From: SG8-4 sp964598225
GTDB lineage: Bacteria > Planctomycetota > Phycisphaerae > Sedimentisphaerales > Anaerobacaceae
Length of the DNA: 64,000 nucleotides
Assembly: GCA_964598225.1 (NCBI GenBank)
Contig: CAZRBG010000003.1
Span: 117,220-181,219 of the forward strand
Reading direction: 5' to 3'
In this document: positions 1-8,990 of the stretch, piece by piece
Position numbering within the stretch: the first letter of the stretch is position 1
Layout of the letters: each line of letters starts with the position of its first letter
Notes under the pieces: generated by a model
What the model was told of the DNA's origin: nothing
The model's database searches: none
What the model saw: the letters and a program-made list of their open reading frames with translations, nothing else
Translations under genes and position numbers: made by a program

Positions 1-1027
1 GCAATAAGTCCACAAACTGCCATCGGCGAACCAGCATGATGCTGTGTCCCCGCCAATCTCGAACGTAGCCCGGCAGCCACGCATCCATGAAGCAGACGTC
101 GGCCGTTTCGGCGAAGACGTCATCGCAAAAACCGCAGGCGGTAGGCGTAAAAGAGCGGCCGCGCCACGTCTGGCCAACTCCCTGAGAACGAAAAATGATA
201 CTTTCGCGTTTCTCTTCATCCGCTGTCCCGGAGACAAACTTCACGCCATAATCAGATGCAACCCGCCCGGGATCCTTGAAGCGGAACGTGATGTGCTTTA
301 ATTGATTCGGGTCGCCTCCTCCCAACGCGCAGGCATATTCGGCAAAGAACTTGCTTTTGGCCTGGCCACAGACAGTGCCCAGGACATACTTGATCCGCCG
401 GCGAAGCGGGCGGAGACGTTTCATTGCCAAGCGAATGGCTTTGCAGTAGCAAGGAAGTGCGATGACGGCGTATCGCCCTTCATTTTCGACGACGTGCCGT
501 ATGATCTGACTCATTTCAACAGGATAGTAGCAGGAACCGGCGGCTGCTCTTATTTGCTGTGGGGTGCTGCAAATTGTGAATTCAAAAAGCTTGTCAGGAT
601 TTCCTGTCGGCAATACGCAGGCCACGTGATCCACCAAGTTTTCCCGCAACAGCTTTTCCAGCAGGTATGTCGCCATGCCGCCCGACGCACCTTGCAGACG
701 GTGGCCGTTCATATTGGAGTAACCTGCAAATGCATCACAATAGTATCCTGTTTCCGGCGTGTGCTTCATATCGTCTGCTGCGCCGAACAGCTCTGCGCCC
801 AGCGTGTCTTCGTTCTCGCGGCTCTGGTAAAACGGGCAGACTTCCAGACAGAGACGGCATCCGCCCGGACACTCACCCTTACCCATAGAAGCTGCGTATT
901 CGCCGTATTGGTTGAAGACCAGGGACAGGCTTCCATGGGGGCACACGCCCGCACACATGCCGCACCCAATGCAAATGTCATTTTCAACGACTTCCGAAAT
1001 CACATTCTTTTGCGTTGTCTCATTCAT
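1..1027 (-). CDS. Coenzyme F420 hydrogenase/dehydrogenase beta-subunit-like protein (partial)
   Basis: The reading frame runs leftward from an ATG at 1025-1027 and leaves the window still open, so the C-terminus is missing. The first 50 residues hold a ferredoxin motif (ICIGCGMCAGVCPHG) followed by a second cysteine group (CPGGCRLCLEVCPF). Further on are GASGGMATYLLEKLL, IALPCYCKAIRLA and TACGFCDDVFAETADVCFMDAW, which match the FrhB-type N- and C-terminal domains. Such proteins transfer electrons between an iron-sulfur centre and a flavin. Stand-alone copies are common in exopolysaccharide clusters beside pyruvyl transferases and flippases, which fits the flippase gene 88 bp upstream. A GGAG lies 10 nt before the ATG. 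An in-frame GTG sits two codons further upstream. The substrate cannot be told from sequence. Confidence 0.8.
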   Translation of the reverse strand, partial: MNETTQKNVISEVVENDICIGCGMCAGVCPHGSLSLVFNQYGEYAASMGKGECPGGCRLCLEVCPFYQSRENEDTLGAELFGAADDMKHTPETGYYCDAFAGYSNMNGHRLQGASGGMATYLLEKLLRENLVDHVACVLPTGNPDKLFEFTICSTPQQIRAAAGSCYYPVEMSQIIRHVVENEGRYAVIALPCYCKAIRLAMKRLRPLRRRIKYVLGTVCGQAKSKFFAEYACALGGGDPNQLKHITFRFKDPGRVASDYGVKFVSGTADEEKRESIIFRSQGVGQTWRGRSFTPTACGFCDDVFAETADVCFMDAWLPGYVRDWRGHSIMLVRRWQFVDLL

Positions 1028-1115
1028 AATCACGCTGCTCCACAGCGTAAAGAGCCGCTCGTGATGGTAGTCGGCTCTGGGACTGTCTGGTCAATCGAGA
1101 GGACATGATATTAGG

Positions 1116-2384
1116 TCAATTCAATCCCAGCAACCTCATAACCTTCACTCGAAAATATAGTTCATAGGTAATCAATTTCACAATGCAGGCCACTACGGTT
1201 GCCACCGCCGCTCCGAGGATGCCCATCGACGGAACCAGAAGCACATCCAGCAGCAAGTTCAATAAAACCTGGATAACGTTCACCGTATGGGTGAATTTGT
1301 ACTCTTTGAGAGCATCGAGCACGGGTTTGTAGAGGCTGGTGTATACGATGGCCACAGAACCAACGAGCAGGACTCGCAGTATCATAGTAGCGTGCGGATA
1401 AGCCCCTTCGTAAGCAAGCTCGAATAAATACGGCGCGAGAACGAACACCAGGCCGATCAACATTGTGCCAAGAACCAGCAGTTTTCGCATCTTGCTAAAC
1501 AGATAGTTCCTCATTTTCTGCGCATCGTGCAAGTGTTGATTGACGAAAGGCAGGAAGTAAGCGCTCACGCCGATTGTCAGTGTCGCGATTCCCTTGAAAA
1601 TCTGGTATCCGAGATTGTAGTTGCCGATGCTCTCCATAGAGACGAAAAACCGCAGGACGAAGTTGTCGCCCCAATTGATGAAATAGACGGCTGTGGCTCC
1701 CAGAAACACCCACTTGGTAAAGTGGAGCATTTCGGTGAAGCATTTGCGTTCGAGTGCAAAGGGCCTCAGCATTTTGAAGTCGACCATCGGAAGAAGTGCG
1801 GCTGTAGCGACGGCGCCGGCCATTGGGTAAGCCAGCAGGACAGTTCGCAACCTTACTTGTCCGGTGCCGTATAAAGCACCCACAAAGACCAACACAAACA
1901 ACCCAAAAACAAACTCTGCTATTGAGCTTCTGACACGATGCCCCAGTGCCATGAACAAGCTGCACAGGAACGTTTTCGTAGAAATTCCGATGAACGCCAG
2001 AAAAACAAAGAAAAGATCGACAAACTCTATTTGTGCGAAGTCAGTAATGATCCTATGCAGAGGAAACGTGATCCCCACGAATAGCGACATGCTCAGCACC
2101 AGGAATGTGAGCTGGACCGAAAAGGCCTTGTTGATTCTGCCGTGTTCGCTTTTCTCCCGGTTCGCGAAAACGATAAAAGGCGTCTGAGGTGAGACGGTCA
2201 AAAGCGTCGAGAAAAAGAACACGACCATTACGGCCAGGGAATAGCTGCCGAACATCTCCGGCGAGAGTGCCTTAGCGACCACCAGAGGTGCGCCCATCCC
2301 GAGAGCTCGCCCCAGGCCGAGCAGAAAGGTAAATGCGGCGAGTTTTTTACCTTGTTTGAGCTCTTTCTTGATTCTCTTGAGCAT
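1116..2384 (-). CDS. Polysaccharide/lipid-linked oligosaccharide flippase (Wzx/MOP superfamily)
   Basis: A 422-residue, strongly hydrophobic protein with roughly twelve membrane segments and a short basic N-terminus (MLKRIKKELKQGKK). The first helix region (LGLGRALGMGAPLVVAKALSPEMFGSYSLAVMV) has the pattern of RfbX/Wzx-type polysaccharide exporters, which flip undecaprenyl-linked repeat units across the inner membrane. The length is normal for the family (about 400-500). It follows the glyA-like gene by 46 bp on the same strand and precedes the F420-beta-like gene, so it may begin a surface-polysaccharide cluster that continues left of the window. No glycosyltransferase is visible next to it here. 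The family call is firm; the substrate is unknown. Confidence 0.8.
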   Translation of the reverse strand: MLKRIKKELKQGKKLAAFTFLLGLGRALGMGAPLVVAKALSPEMFGSYSLAVMVVFFFSTLLTVSPQTPFIVFANREKSEHGRINKAFSVQLTFLVLSMSLFVGITFPLHRIITDFAQIEFVDLFFVFLAFIGISTKTFLCSLFMALGHRVRSSIAEFVFGLFVLVFVGALYGTGQVRLRTVLLAYPMAGAVATAALLPMVDFKMLRPFALERKCFTEMLHFTKWVFLGATAVYFINWGDNFVLRFFVSMESIGNYNLGYQIFKGIATLTIGVSAYFLPFVNQHLHDAQKMRNYLFSKMRKLLVLGTMLIGLVFVLAPYLFELAYEGAYPHATMILRVLLVGSVAIVYTSLYKPVLDALKEYKFTHTVNVIQVLLNLLLDVLLVPSMGILGAAVATVVACIVKLITYELYFRVKVMRLLGLN

Positions 2385-2430
2385 GTGTTGTCCAGGCCCG
2401 CCGGCATCGGAAAAACAGGCGATCTACAGG

Positions 2431-3783
2431 TCAGTGGATGGGGAATTCCTTGCACAAGTGCCTTACTTTGTTCTTGATACTCTCGCTGAGAGACTTATCT
2501 ATTCTGTATTGCCCGGGAGCCGGGCTGTTGGTATTTCGCAACACCGAGTCAATCAACTCCGAAGTCAGACCCATTTGCTCGCTGCCCATGCCGGTTCTGG
2601 TGACGATGGGCGTGCCGAGTCTGATCCCGCCGGCGATCGCGGCGGGGTTTTTGTCGTATGGCAGCCGGTTCTTGTTGATGATTATGCCGCAATCTTCGAG
2701 GCTTTGCTGGGCGGCTATGCCCGTCATGCCGGGATTGAGGCTTGCCACGTTCACCAGGACCATGTGCGTGTCCGTGCCGCCGGTCAGAACGTCGTGGCCG
2801 AGGTCGAGAAGATTTTGGGCGAGCGCCCTGGCGTTTTCCACGATTTTGAACTGTCTGGCCCGGTATTCTTCGGAAAGTGTTTCTTTGAAGAACACTGCTT
2901 TTGCGGCGACGTTGTTGAGGTAGGGCGTTCCCTGCATTCCCGGAAAGGTTGTCTTTTGTATTAGCTCGCAGAGAGTAGTTCTTTTACCGTCTATGTTCAC
3001 TGTTTTGTCATAATCTCTGCCCATCAGGATCAGACCGCCTCGCGGCCCGCCGGGTTTGTAGGTGCTGGTCGTGGTGAAATGCGCGTGGTCTATCGGCGAC
3101 GGATGCACACCGGCGATCACCAGCCCGGCGATGTGCGAGATGTCGGCCATGAGATATGCTCCGACTTCGTCGGCGATGCGCCGGAATCGACTGAAATCTA
3201 TCAGTCGCGAATAAGCGCTTGTGCCGCAGATAATCAGTTTCGGCCTGAACGCGACCGCTCTTTCCCGGATCGCATCATAATCGAGAAGAAAGGTATCTCT
3301 GTCGAGATGGTAATTCTCCACGTTAAAGAACTTTCCGGTAAAGGCAACCTTTGCTCCGTGCGACAGATGCCCTCCCTGGTCCAGCGCGAGGCTCAGGATT
3401 TTGTCGCCGCTTTGCAGCAGGGCGGCTATGACAATTTGATTGGCGCCCGTGCCGCAGTGCGGCTGAACGTTTGCGTATTTGGCCCCAAAGGTCTCTTTCG
3501 CTCCGTCCACGGCCAGTTTCTCGGCCTCATCAACAAATTCGCACCCGCCGTGGTATCTTTTTCCGGGGAATCCTTCGGTGGTCTTGTTTTGAAGGATCGA
3601 ACCGAGTGTGGCAAGGACGGCTCTGGAACATTGATTCTCGGCGGCTATAAGCTGAAGGGTGTTTTGCAGCCTCTCGTACTCTCTGGCTATCAGCTCGTAA
3701 ACCCGTGCATCCTGTTTTTTCAGAGCGTCGAAAACACCTTCATGGTATTGCCGCGAAGATCCTTTTTCGGTCGAATCCACCAC
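2431..3783 (-). CDS. glyA: Serine hydroxymethyltransferase-like PLP enzyme (divergent)
   Basis: About 450 residues with the whole fold-type I SHMT layout: a counterpart of the IASEN segment (LIAAENQCS), the YHGG segment (KRYHGGCEFVDEAE), QPHCGTGAN, LDQGGHLSHG, ADISHIAGLV and the pyridoxal-lysine region TTTSTYKPGGPRGG. SHMT interconverts serine plus tetrahydrofolate with glycine plus methylene-tetrahydrofolate in the cytoplasm. The usual TTTTHK signature reads TSTYK here: the lysine is kept, but the histidine before it is tyrosine. IASENF reads IAAENQ. It therefore belongs to a divergent subgroup. The start chosen is a GTG at 3783 with AAAGG 8 nt upstream; another GTG six codons earlier (3801) is possible. 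It lies 39 bp after rseP in the nusA-to-glyA run. Confidence 0.85.
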   Translation of the reverse strand: MVDSTEKGSSRQYHEGVFDALKKQDARVYELIAREYERLQNTLQLIAAENQCSRAVLATLGSILQNKTTEGFPGKRYHGGCEFVDEAEKLAVDGAKETFGAKYANVQPHCGTGANQIVIAALLQSGDKILSLALDQGGHLSHGAKVAFTGKFFNVENYHLDRDTFLLDYDAIRERAVAFRPKLIICGTSAYSRLIDFSRFRRIADEVGAYLMADISHIAGLVIAGVHPSPIDHAHFTTTSTYKPGGPRGGLILMGRDYDKTVNIDGKRTTLCELIQKTTFPGMQGTPYLNNVAAKAVFFKETLSEEYRARQFKIVENARALAQNLLDLGHDVLTGGTDTHMVLVNVASLNPGMTGIAAQQSLEDCGIIINKNRLPYDKNPAAIAGGIRLGTPIVTRTGMGSEQMGLTSELIDSVLRNTNSPAPGQYRIDKSLSESIKNKVRHLCKEFPIH

Positions 3784-3822
3784 GTTCCAAACCTTTCTCA
3801 CCGAGTGCGGCGAATCAGTCCC

Positions 3823-5958
3823 TTACCCGCCGCCTGAAATCCATTGCCGGAACTTGTCGAAAATACCGGTTCTCTGAATGTCATTGAATGTGACGTAAAG
3901 GAAAAGCGCTAATATCAGTATCCAGCCGGTGTATGCTATGGCCGCCTGCACGCGCTCGCTGAAAGCCGCTCCGCGGACCTTTTCGACGAGCAGAAGCATT
4001 ACTAATCCTCCGTCGAGCGGCGGCAGAGGCAGGAAATTGAAAACGGCAATTACCGCGCTGATCAGGCCGAGAAAATAGACATAGTAAATGAAGGGTTGTT
4101 CGTCGACAATCGTATAGCTGGCTTTGATGATGCCGAGCGGCCCCATGAGATTCTTCGGACTTACCAGTCCGCCCACAAGCCGCCTCAGGGTCACGTATGT
4201 CTGGGCGATGAACATCCGTGTTTTTCTAAAGCCCATAACCACCGCGTCGACCGGGCCGCCGGCTTTGAACTTCCTTTCCAGCCTGTCGAAAGGAATATCC
4301 AAAGCGAAGCTGGACGTGACGGCAATAAACTCTTTCGGATCATCGGGGATTTGCACGGCCACGTTACCCGCTGTTTCGGCGTTGAGCCGCCAATCGATAG
4401 TGATTCGCTCGCCGGGGTATCGTTTGATCTCCCTGATCACATCGTAGAAAGTGTTTACCTTCGCTCCGTCTACGGCCGTAATGGCCGCACCGCCCGGTAT
4501 GTTGAGCTTCGCGGGTCCGTCGTTGACATCTATAGTTTCCGCAACAACCGGATGCTCCATGTCGAGCACCGGCGCGAAACCGATCATTACGCTGCCGTCG
4601 AATTTTGACTTTCGCGGCGTCACAGCAACAGTGAGTGTCTTGCCCACGCCATCTGCATCCTCTCGCAAAACCTTTATGTCCAACTTCTTATTCTCATGTT
4701 CTTTCGTGATCTTGCGCATCTGTTCGAACGTGGGATTATCCACATTGCCGACGGCCACAATAATATCACCTTCTTGCAGTCGGGGCCTTTCCTTCGGCGG
4801 GGAATAATCTTCGTTAAGCGTCTCTATCCTCAGCCGAGGGACCATAGAGTAGATATGGCTGAGATCTCCTTCGATGTTTCGCGCAACACCGTATCTCAGT
4901 TTCAGTTGAGTCTCGTTTTTTTCAGTTTTGTCGGCAGTCTTCCGTTTGGCCGTCAGCGTCACTTCAGAGGCGAAGGTGTTTTCGATTATCCGCCTGAGTT
5001 CCCAATGCGCAGTCACGGGCCGGCTGTTGACGGACACAACACGGTCGCCGGGCAGCAGGCCCGTCTCGGTCTTAAGATCATTGGCGTCGCTCTTTGTAAG
5101 TTCTGCGATCTCCAGACTCATCGGCTGAATCAGGCCGAAGCCTCTCATAGGCTGGCCGGGCAATTGCTCGGCCTCAAGCTCGATGTTTTCTTCCGAACCG
5201 TCAAGCCGCCGCACGGTCATCGGCACCTTTTCGTTCTTGCCCGAAAGCGCCGCAGCTATCGCGATGTTGCCGAAATCGAGATCGGTATCCTTGCCGTTGA
5301 TCTCGATAATCTCGTCGCCCGGTTTAAGTCCTTTTTCAGCAGCAGGTGAACCGGGTATGACATCGCCTACAACCGCCGGAGGCAGGTCGATTCCGATAAG
5401 GAAAGCGATCATAAAGATGATGATTGCGCTTATAACGTTGCAGGTAACTCCCGCCGCAAGAACCGCAGCTCGTGTGCCGAGCGGCTTGTTCATGAATGAA
5501 CGAGGATCTTCCGTTTCTTTTGCCGGGCCGGTATCATCCTGGCCCAGCATTTTGACAAAACCGCCGAACGGTATCAGGCCGATGCGATATTCGGTGTCGC
5601 TGGGTTCGCCCTTCGAGCCGAGTGTGAAGCTCAACGCCCCGTCGCCGGACTCATCATTTTCTTTCGGCAGCATCTCGGGGAGTATTCGAAATCGAACGCC
5701 GTTTTCAGTTCTCTGTATGCCGAATAGAATAGGCGGCATGAAGATGGAAAACGCCTCCACTTTGATACCGCCTATCTTGGCGGCTATAAAATGGCCGAAT
5801 TCGTGGATCATGACCACCGCTCCGAATCCCAGCAGAACCAGCAGTATGTTTCCGAACGTGCCGAGGTTCGTGAAGATCAGAAAGACCAACGTAACTGTAA
5901 CAATGCCCAGCACGATGACCCGTGAATACTTGTTTACAAATTCCTTTATTTCCGACAT
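3823..5958 (-). CDS. rseP: RseP-type site-2 zinc metalloprotease with extra PDZ domains
   Basis: Membrane-embedded intramembrane protease. The zinc motif HEFGH is at residues 52-56, just after two hydrophobic segments, and the second metal-binding region FNFLPLPPLDGG lies near residue 640, followed by the last membrane helices. Between them are four PDZ-like modules, marked by VIPGSPAAEKGLKPGDEI (about 195-215), LLPGDRVVSVNSRPV (about 300), RLQEGDIIVAVGNV (about 405) and IPGGAAITAVDGAKV (about 505). The protein is 711 residues against about 450 for E. coli RseP, which has two PDZ domains. In known systems RseP cleaves anti-sigma factors or signal-peptide remnants. It sits 32 bp after dxr, a gene order often conserved in bacteria. 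A GGAG precedes the ATG by 9 nt. Confidence 0.9.
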   Translation of the reverse strand: MSEIKEFVNKYSRVIVLGIVTVTLVFLIFTNLGTFGNILLVLLGFGAVVMIHEFGHFIAAKIGGIKVEAFSIFMPPILFGIQRTENGVRFRILPEMLPKENDESGDGALSFTLGSKGEPSDTEYRIGLIPFGGFVKMLGQDDTGPAKETEDPRSFMNKPLGTRAAVLAAGVTCNVISAIIIFMIAFLIGIDLPPAVVGDVIPGSPAAEKGLKPGDEIIEINGKDTDLDFGNIAIAAALSGKNEKVPMTVRRLDGSEENIELEAEQLPGQPMRGFGLIQPMSLEIAELTKSDANDLKTETGLLPGDRVVSVNSRPVTAHWELRRIIENTFASEVTLTAKRKTADKTEKNETQLKLRYGVARNIEGDLSHIYSMVPRLRIETLNEDYSPPKERPRLQEGDIIVAVGNVDNPTFEQMRKITKEHENKKLDIKVLREDADGVGKTLTVAVTPRKSKFDGSVMIGFAPVLDMEHPVVAETIDVNDGPAKLNIPGGAAITAVDGAKVNTFYDVIREIKRYPGERITIDWRLNAETAGNVAVQIPDDPKEFIAVTSSFALDIPFDRLERKFKAGGPVDAVVMGFRKTRMFIAQTYVTLRRLVGGLVSPKNLMGPLGIIKASYTIVDEQPFIYYVYFLGLISAVIAVFNFLPLPPLDGGLVMLLLVEKVRGAAFSERVQAAIAYTGWILILALFLYVTFNDIQRTGIFDKFRQWISGGG

Positions 5959-5990
5959 TAAGATTCTCCAAAATGGCTAAATCATGAGAC

Positions 5991-7148
5991 TCATACGCTA
6001 CAGGCCAGCTCCGTAACCTCTCTTCTGGCCCAGTCGTCGACCTCGAGAATTTCTTCGAGGGATACTTCGGTCTTAATACTATGCTTGTCAAGGCAATGTT
6101 CGATAAACTCGACTATGTTGACGAAAGAGATTCTTCCGGCGAGGAACTCCCCGACGGCGGCTTCGTTTGCGGCATTGAACACGACGGGGGCCGTCCCACC
6201 CGTTCCGGCTATCTCATACGCCAGCGGCAGGGCGCGAAACATCTCGAAATCAGGTTTTGCGAAGGTTAATTTGCCCGTTTCTTCGAGACGAAGCTCTCTG
6301 GTGATGCCCGCAACTCTCGCCGGGTACGTCAGAGCGTACTGAATCGGCAGGCACATGTCCGGTTCGCCAAGCTGGGCCATCATCGAACCATCGACGAACT
6401 CCACGAGAGAGTGGACGATCGATTCGGGGTGAATCAGTACCTCGATCTTTTCAACCGGCACATCGAAGAGCCAGCGAGCCTCGATGATCTCGAACGCCTT
6501 GTTCATCATGGTCGCCGAGTCGACCGTTATTTTAGGCCCCATATCCCAGGTGGGATGAGAGAGGGCCTGCTTCCGCGTGACCTCCTGTAGTTCTTCGGCT
6601 GTGGCGCCTCTTAAGGGGCCGCCCGAGCCAGTTAGAATGATGCGTTTTACCTCTTCCGAATTGCCACACTGCATGGCCTGGAATACGGCGGAATGTTCGC
6701 TGTCGACCGGTAGAATGGCGCCGCCGTTTTCGTGGATTTCTCTCGTCAGCAGCTCTCCCGCTATGACGAGCGGCTCTTTGTTAGCGATTGCGAGTCTCTT
6801 TCCTTTGCGAGCGGCCGCCAGAAGCGCCGGCAGACCGGCGGCTCCCACGACTGCGGCCAGGACGACGTCCACCTGCTCGATCTCAGCAATAGTCGTCATT
6901 GCTTCGGAACCGGCGAGAATCTCAACATCCAGATCGGCGAGCATTTCGCTGAGATCCACAGCACAAACGGAGTCGGTTACCGCAACAAACCTTGGCCGAT
7001 ATCGCCTTGCCTGATCGGCGAGAAGCTGAACGTTGCTGTGAGCGGTCAACGCAAAAACCTGATAATTCGGGCCGAGCGCATCAATTACCGCAATCGCATT
7101 TCTGCCGATCGATCCGGTAGAACCCAAAATAGCAATTTGCTTTACCAC
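5991..7148 (-). CDS. dxr: 1-deoxy-D-xylulose 5-phosphate reductoisomerase
   Basis: Converts 1-deoxy-D-xylulose 5-phosphate to 2-C-methyl-D-erythritol 4-phosphate with NADPH, the second step of non-mevalonate isoprenoid synthesis. Visible motifs are the N-terminal dinucleotide loop ILGSTGSIG, ANKEPLV, the metal and substrate segment LPVDSEHSA, the flexible-loop region LSHPTWDMGPKITVDSATMMNK, and IHPESIVHSLVEF. I place the start at the GTG at 7148, giving MVKQIAILG and 385 residues, the usual length. The frame is open for 37 more codons upstream, but that extension (MRQNTVFSCHASQK...) does not look like enzyme. The gene lies between hisG (117 bp upstream) and rseP (32 bp downstream). Confidence 0.93.
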   Translation of the reverse strand: MVKQIAILGSTGSIGRNAIAVIDALGPNYQVFALTAHSNVQLLADQARRYRPRFVAVTDSVCAVDLSEMLADLDVEILAGSEAMTTIAEIEQVDVVLAAVVGAAGLPALLAAARKGKRLAIANKEPLVIAGELLTREIHENGGAILPVDSEHSAVFQAMQCGNSEEVKRIILTGSGGPLRGATAEELQEVTRKQALSHPTWDMGPKITVDSATMMNKAFEIIEARWLFDVPVEKIEVLIHPESIVHSLVEFVDGSMMAQLGEPDMCLPIQYALTYPARVAGITRELRLEETGKLTFAKPDFEMFRALPLAYEIAGTGGTAPVVFNAANEAAVGEFLAGRISFVNIVEFIEHCLDKHSIKTEVSLEEILEVDDWARREVTELACSV

Positions 7149-7265
7149 AGAAAAACGAACCTGTAACCTTTCGCGAGAACACACTCTGATACGGAAATTC
7201 TTAAGTGTAGTATATCTTTTCTGGCTTGCATGGCAAGAAAACACTGTGTTTTGCCGCACAGGTTA

Positions 7266-8141
7266 TCAGTGAATGACCTTATTGAGGGGATAAGTAATAA
7301 CGCCGGAAGCGCCAGCTCTCTTGAGTGCCGGAACGATGGCGCGTTCGATCTTGTCGTCTATGATTACCTCCATCGCCACAAATTCAGAATCGGCCAGGGG
7401 CGAAACGGTCGGACTTTTTTCAGACGGCAATATCTCCAGAATCGACCCGACGTCGTTCTTTCTGACGTTGAGCTTCAAGCCGACCTTGTTTCGGGCTTCG
7501 ATGGCCGCATTTAACAGTATCGAGATGTTGTCCACTTTTTCTCGCTTGAAATCATCGTGCCATGCCTGCTTGTTGGCGATGAATCTTGTCGTCGAGGTTA
7601 TGATTGTGTCCACTATCCGCAGATTGTTAGCGGCCAGAGACGTTCCGGTTTCAGTGAGCTCCACGATGGCGTCCACCAGCCGGGCTTTTACTTCGGTTGC
7701 GCCCCAACTGAATTCGATTTTGACGCTGGTGTTCCTGTCGGCAAAATACTTGCGGGTTACATTCACAAGTTCCGTTGCTATAATTCCTCCGGCCAGATCT
7801 TCGGCGGTTCTGACGGCGGACTCGTTCGGTACGGCCAACACCCACCTTGCGGGCTTGCTCGTGGCTTTGCTGTATGCAAGCTCGCATATTTCGACCACTT
7901 CTGAATCATTTTCCTTAATCCAGTCATAGCCGGTGATTCCGGCGTCTATGACGCCGTCTTCGACGTAACGGCTCATCTCCTGAGCCCGGAGCATCGTCAA
8001 CTGGATCTGATCGTCGTCGATGGGGGGCAGATAACTCCTCTTGGAATCCGGAATATTGAAACCGGCCTTGGCGAAAAGTTCGATCGTTGCTTTTTGTAAA
8101 CTACCTGCTGGTATTCCTAATCTTAGTATCTTATCTGGCAT
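7266..8141 (-). CDS. hisG: ATP phosphoribosyltransferase, long form
   Basis: First enzyme of histidine biosynthesis, joining ATP and PRPP. The catalytic half shows LGIPAGSLQKATIELFAKAG, the DAGITGYDWIKEN segment, LATELVNVTRKYF-like ATELVNVTRKYFADR and the PRPP-site region DAIVELTETGTSLAANNLR. A C-terminal domain of about 75 residues (EILPSEKSPTVSPL to the end) is the ACT-like regulatory part that marks the long, HisZ-independent form. The ATG at 8139-8141 starts MPDKILRLG; an upstream in-frame GTG at 8162 would add seven residues. No other his genes are in the window, so it is an isolated member within the nusA-to-glyA run. Confidence 0.92.
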   Translation of the reverse strand: MPDKILRLGIPAGSLQKATIELFAKAGFNIPDSKRSYLPPIDDDQIQLTMLRAQEMSRYVEDGVIDAGITGYDWIKENDSEVVEICELAYSKATSKPARWVLAVPNESAVRTAEDLAGGIIATELVNVTRKYFADRNTSVKIEFSWGATEVKARLVDAIVELTETGTSLAANNLRIVDTIITSTTRFIANKQAWHDDFKREKVDNISILLNAAIEARNKVGLKLNVRKNDVGSILEILPSEKSPTVSPLADSEFVAMEVIIDDKIERAIVPALKRAGASGVITYPLNKVIH

Positions 8142-8176
8142 TTTTCGTGTCCCACGAAGCACATTAAGTGATTGCC

Positions 8177-8911
8177 TCAGGATTTTTTTCTCCTGGCCGT
8201 CTTTTTCTTTGTTTTCTTCTTAGTTTTTGTCTTTTTCCGCGTTGTCTTCTTTCCGGTTTTTTTCGTCGTCTTGGTCTTCTTCCTGGTTTTCCTGGTCTTT
8301 TTGGCCGTGCCTGATTCGCTCTCACGTCTGAGAAGGGCGTAAAATTCGTACCCGTTCTTGGCCGGTATTTGTTTGGCCAGGAATCCGCCTATCTGCCGTT
8401 CGTCGGCGTCAGGATCGACTAACTCGTTGCTCTTGAGGTATTCGATCATTTGTTTGGTCAGCGGTACGGCGTGCCCTTTCAGAGCTGTCAACATGCAGTA
8501 ATCGACCGCAAGGCGGCTTATACCTTCTATTTTTTCGAGGGCGTGTCTGGCAGGGCGTTTTCCTTCTTTCTTCAGGAATTCCAGGTCTACCTTATGATAG
8601 TGGTTGAAAATATCATTCAGAACTTCTATGAGACTCGAAGCAGTATCTTTCGTTGCCTTAGTATCCTTGTTCAGCACGTCGACTATCTCTTCGGTCCGTG
8701 CAACTCTCAGATCGTTCCAGTCCACAAAGTGGCCCGCCATTCTCTTGGTAGCCGATGTTGCAGACTTTTCCGACATTTCACTGCTGACGATAGCGTAGAC
8801 TATTGAATCTGTCACGCCTACTTCTTCCGCTTTTTGGACTTTCGGATGCTTCCTTGAAAGCGTACGGTATAGTTTCTGTATCTTTTTGGCGTAGTCTTTA
8901 CTATTTTTCAT
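8177..8911 (-). CDS. Endonuclease III-like helix-hairpin-helix protein with lysine-rich tail, probably non-catalytic
   Basis: Residues 1 to about 195 follow the HhH-GPD glycosylase pattern: an N-terminal helical part (YAIVSSEMSEKSATSATKRM), LNDIFNHYHKVDLEFL, then the hairpin HALEKIEGISRLAVDYCMLTALKGHAVPLTKQ at about 123-154. In active endonuclease III the hairpin carries a catalytic lysine (LPGVGRKTAN) and is followed by VDTH with the catalytic aspartate. Here those positions read ISRLA and VPLTK, so both catalytic residues seem to be lost, and there is no Cys4 iron-sulfur loop. Residues 203-244 are almost only Lys, Thr and Arg, like a histone H1 tail. I infer a DNA-binding or nucleoid protein rather than a repair enzyme. 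It lies between rbfA and hisG, 35 bp before hisG. Confidence 0.65.
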   Translation of the reverse strand: MKNSKDYAKKIQKLYRTLSRKHPKVQKAEEVGVTDSIVYAIVSSEMSEKSATSATKRMAGHFVDWNDLRVARTEEIVDVLNKDTKATKDTASSLIEVLNDIFNHYHKVDLEFLKKEGKRPARHALEKIEGISRLAVDYCMLTALKGHAVPLTKQMIEYLKSNELVDPDADERQIGGFLAKQIPAKNGYEFYALLRRESESGTAKKTRKTRKKTKTTKKTGKKTTRKKTKTKKKTKKKTARRKKS

Positions 8912-8990
8912 TTCATGTTGATTCCCGTCGGGATTGTCTGGCCTTCGGTCCGCCTATGCAGGCATGACGCCGGCTTGTCGGATCCCGAGT

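Noticed and set aside
302..1108. Plus-strand open frame of 268 codons
   Set aside because: It lies antisense to the F420-beta-like frame, whose cysteine motifs are clear; the plus-strand product has no recognisable domain.
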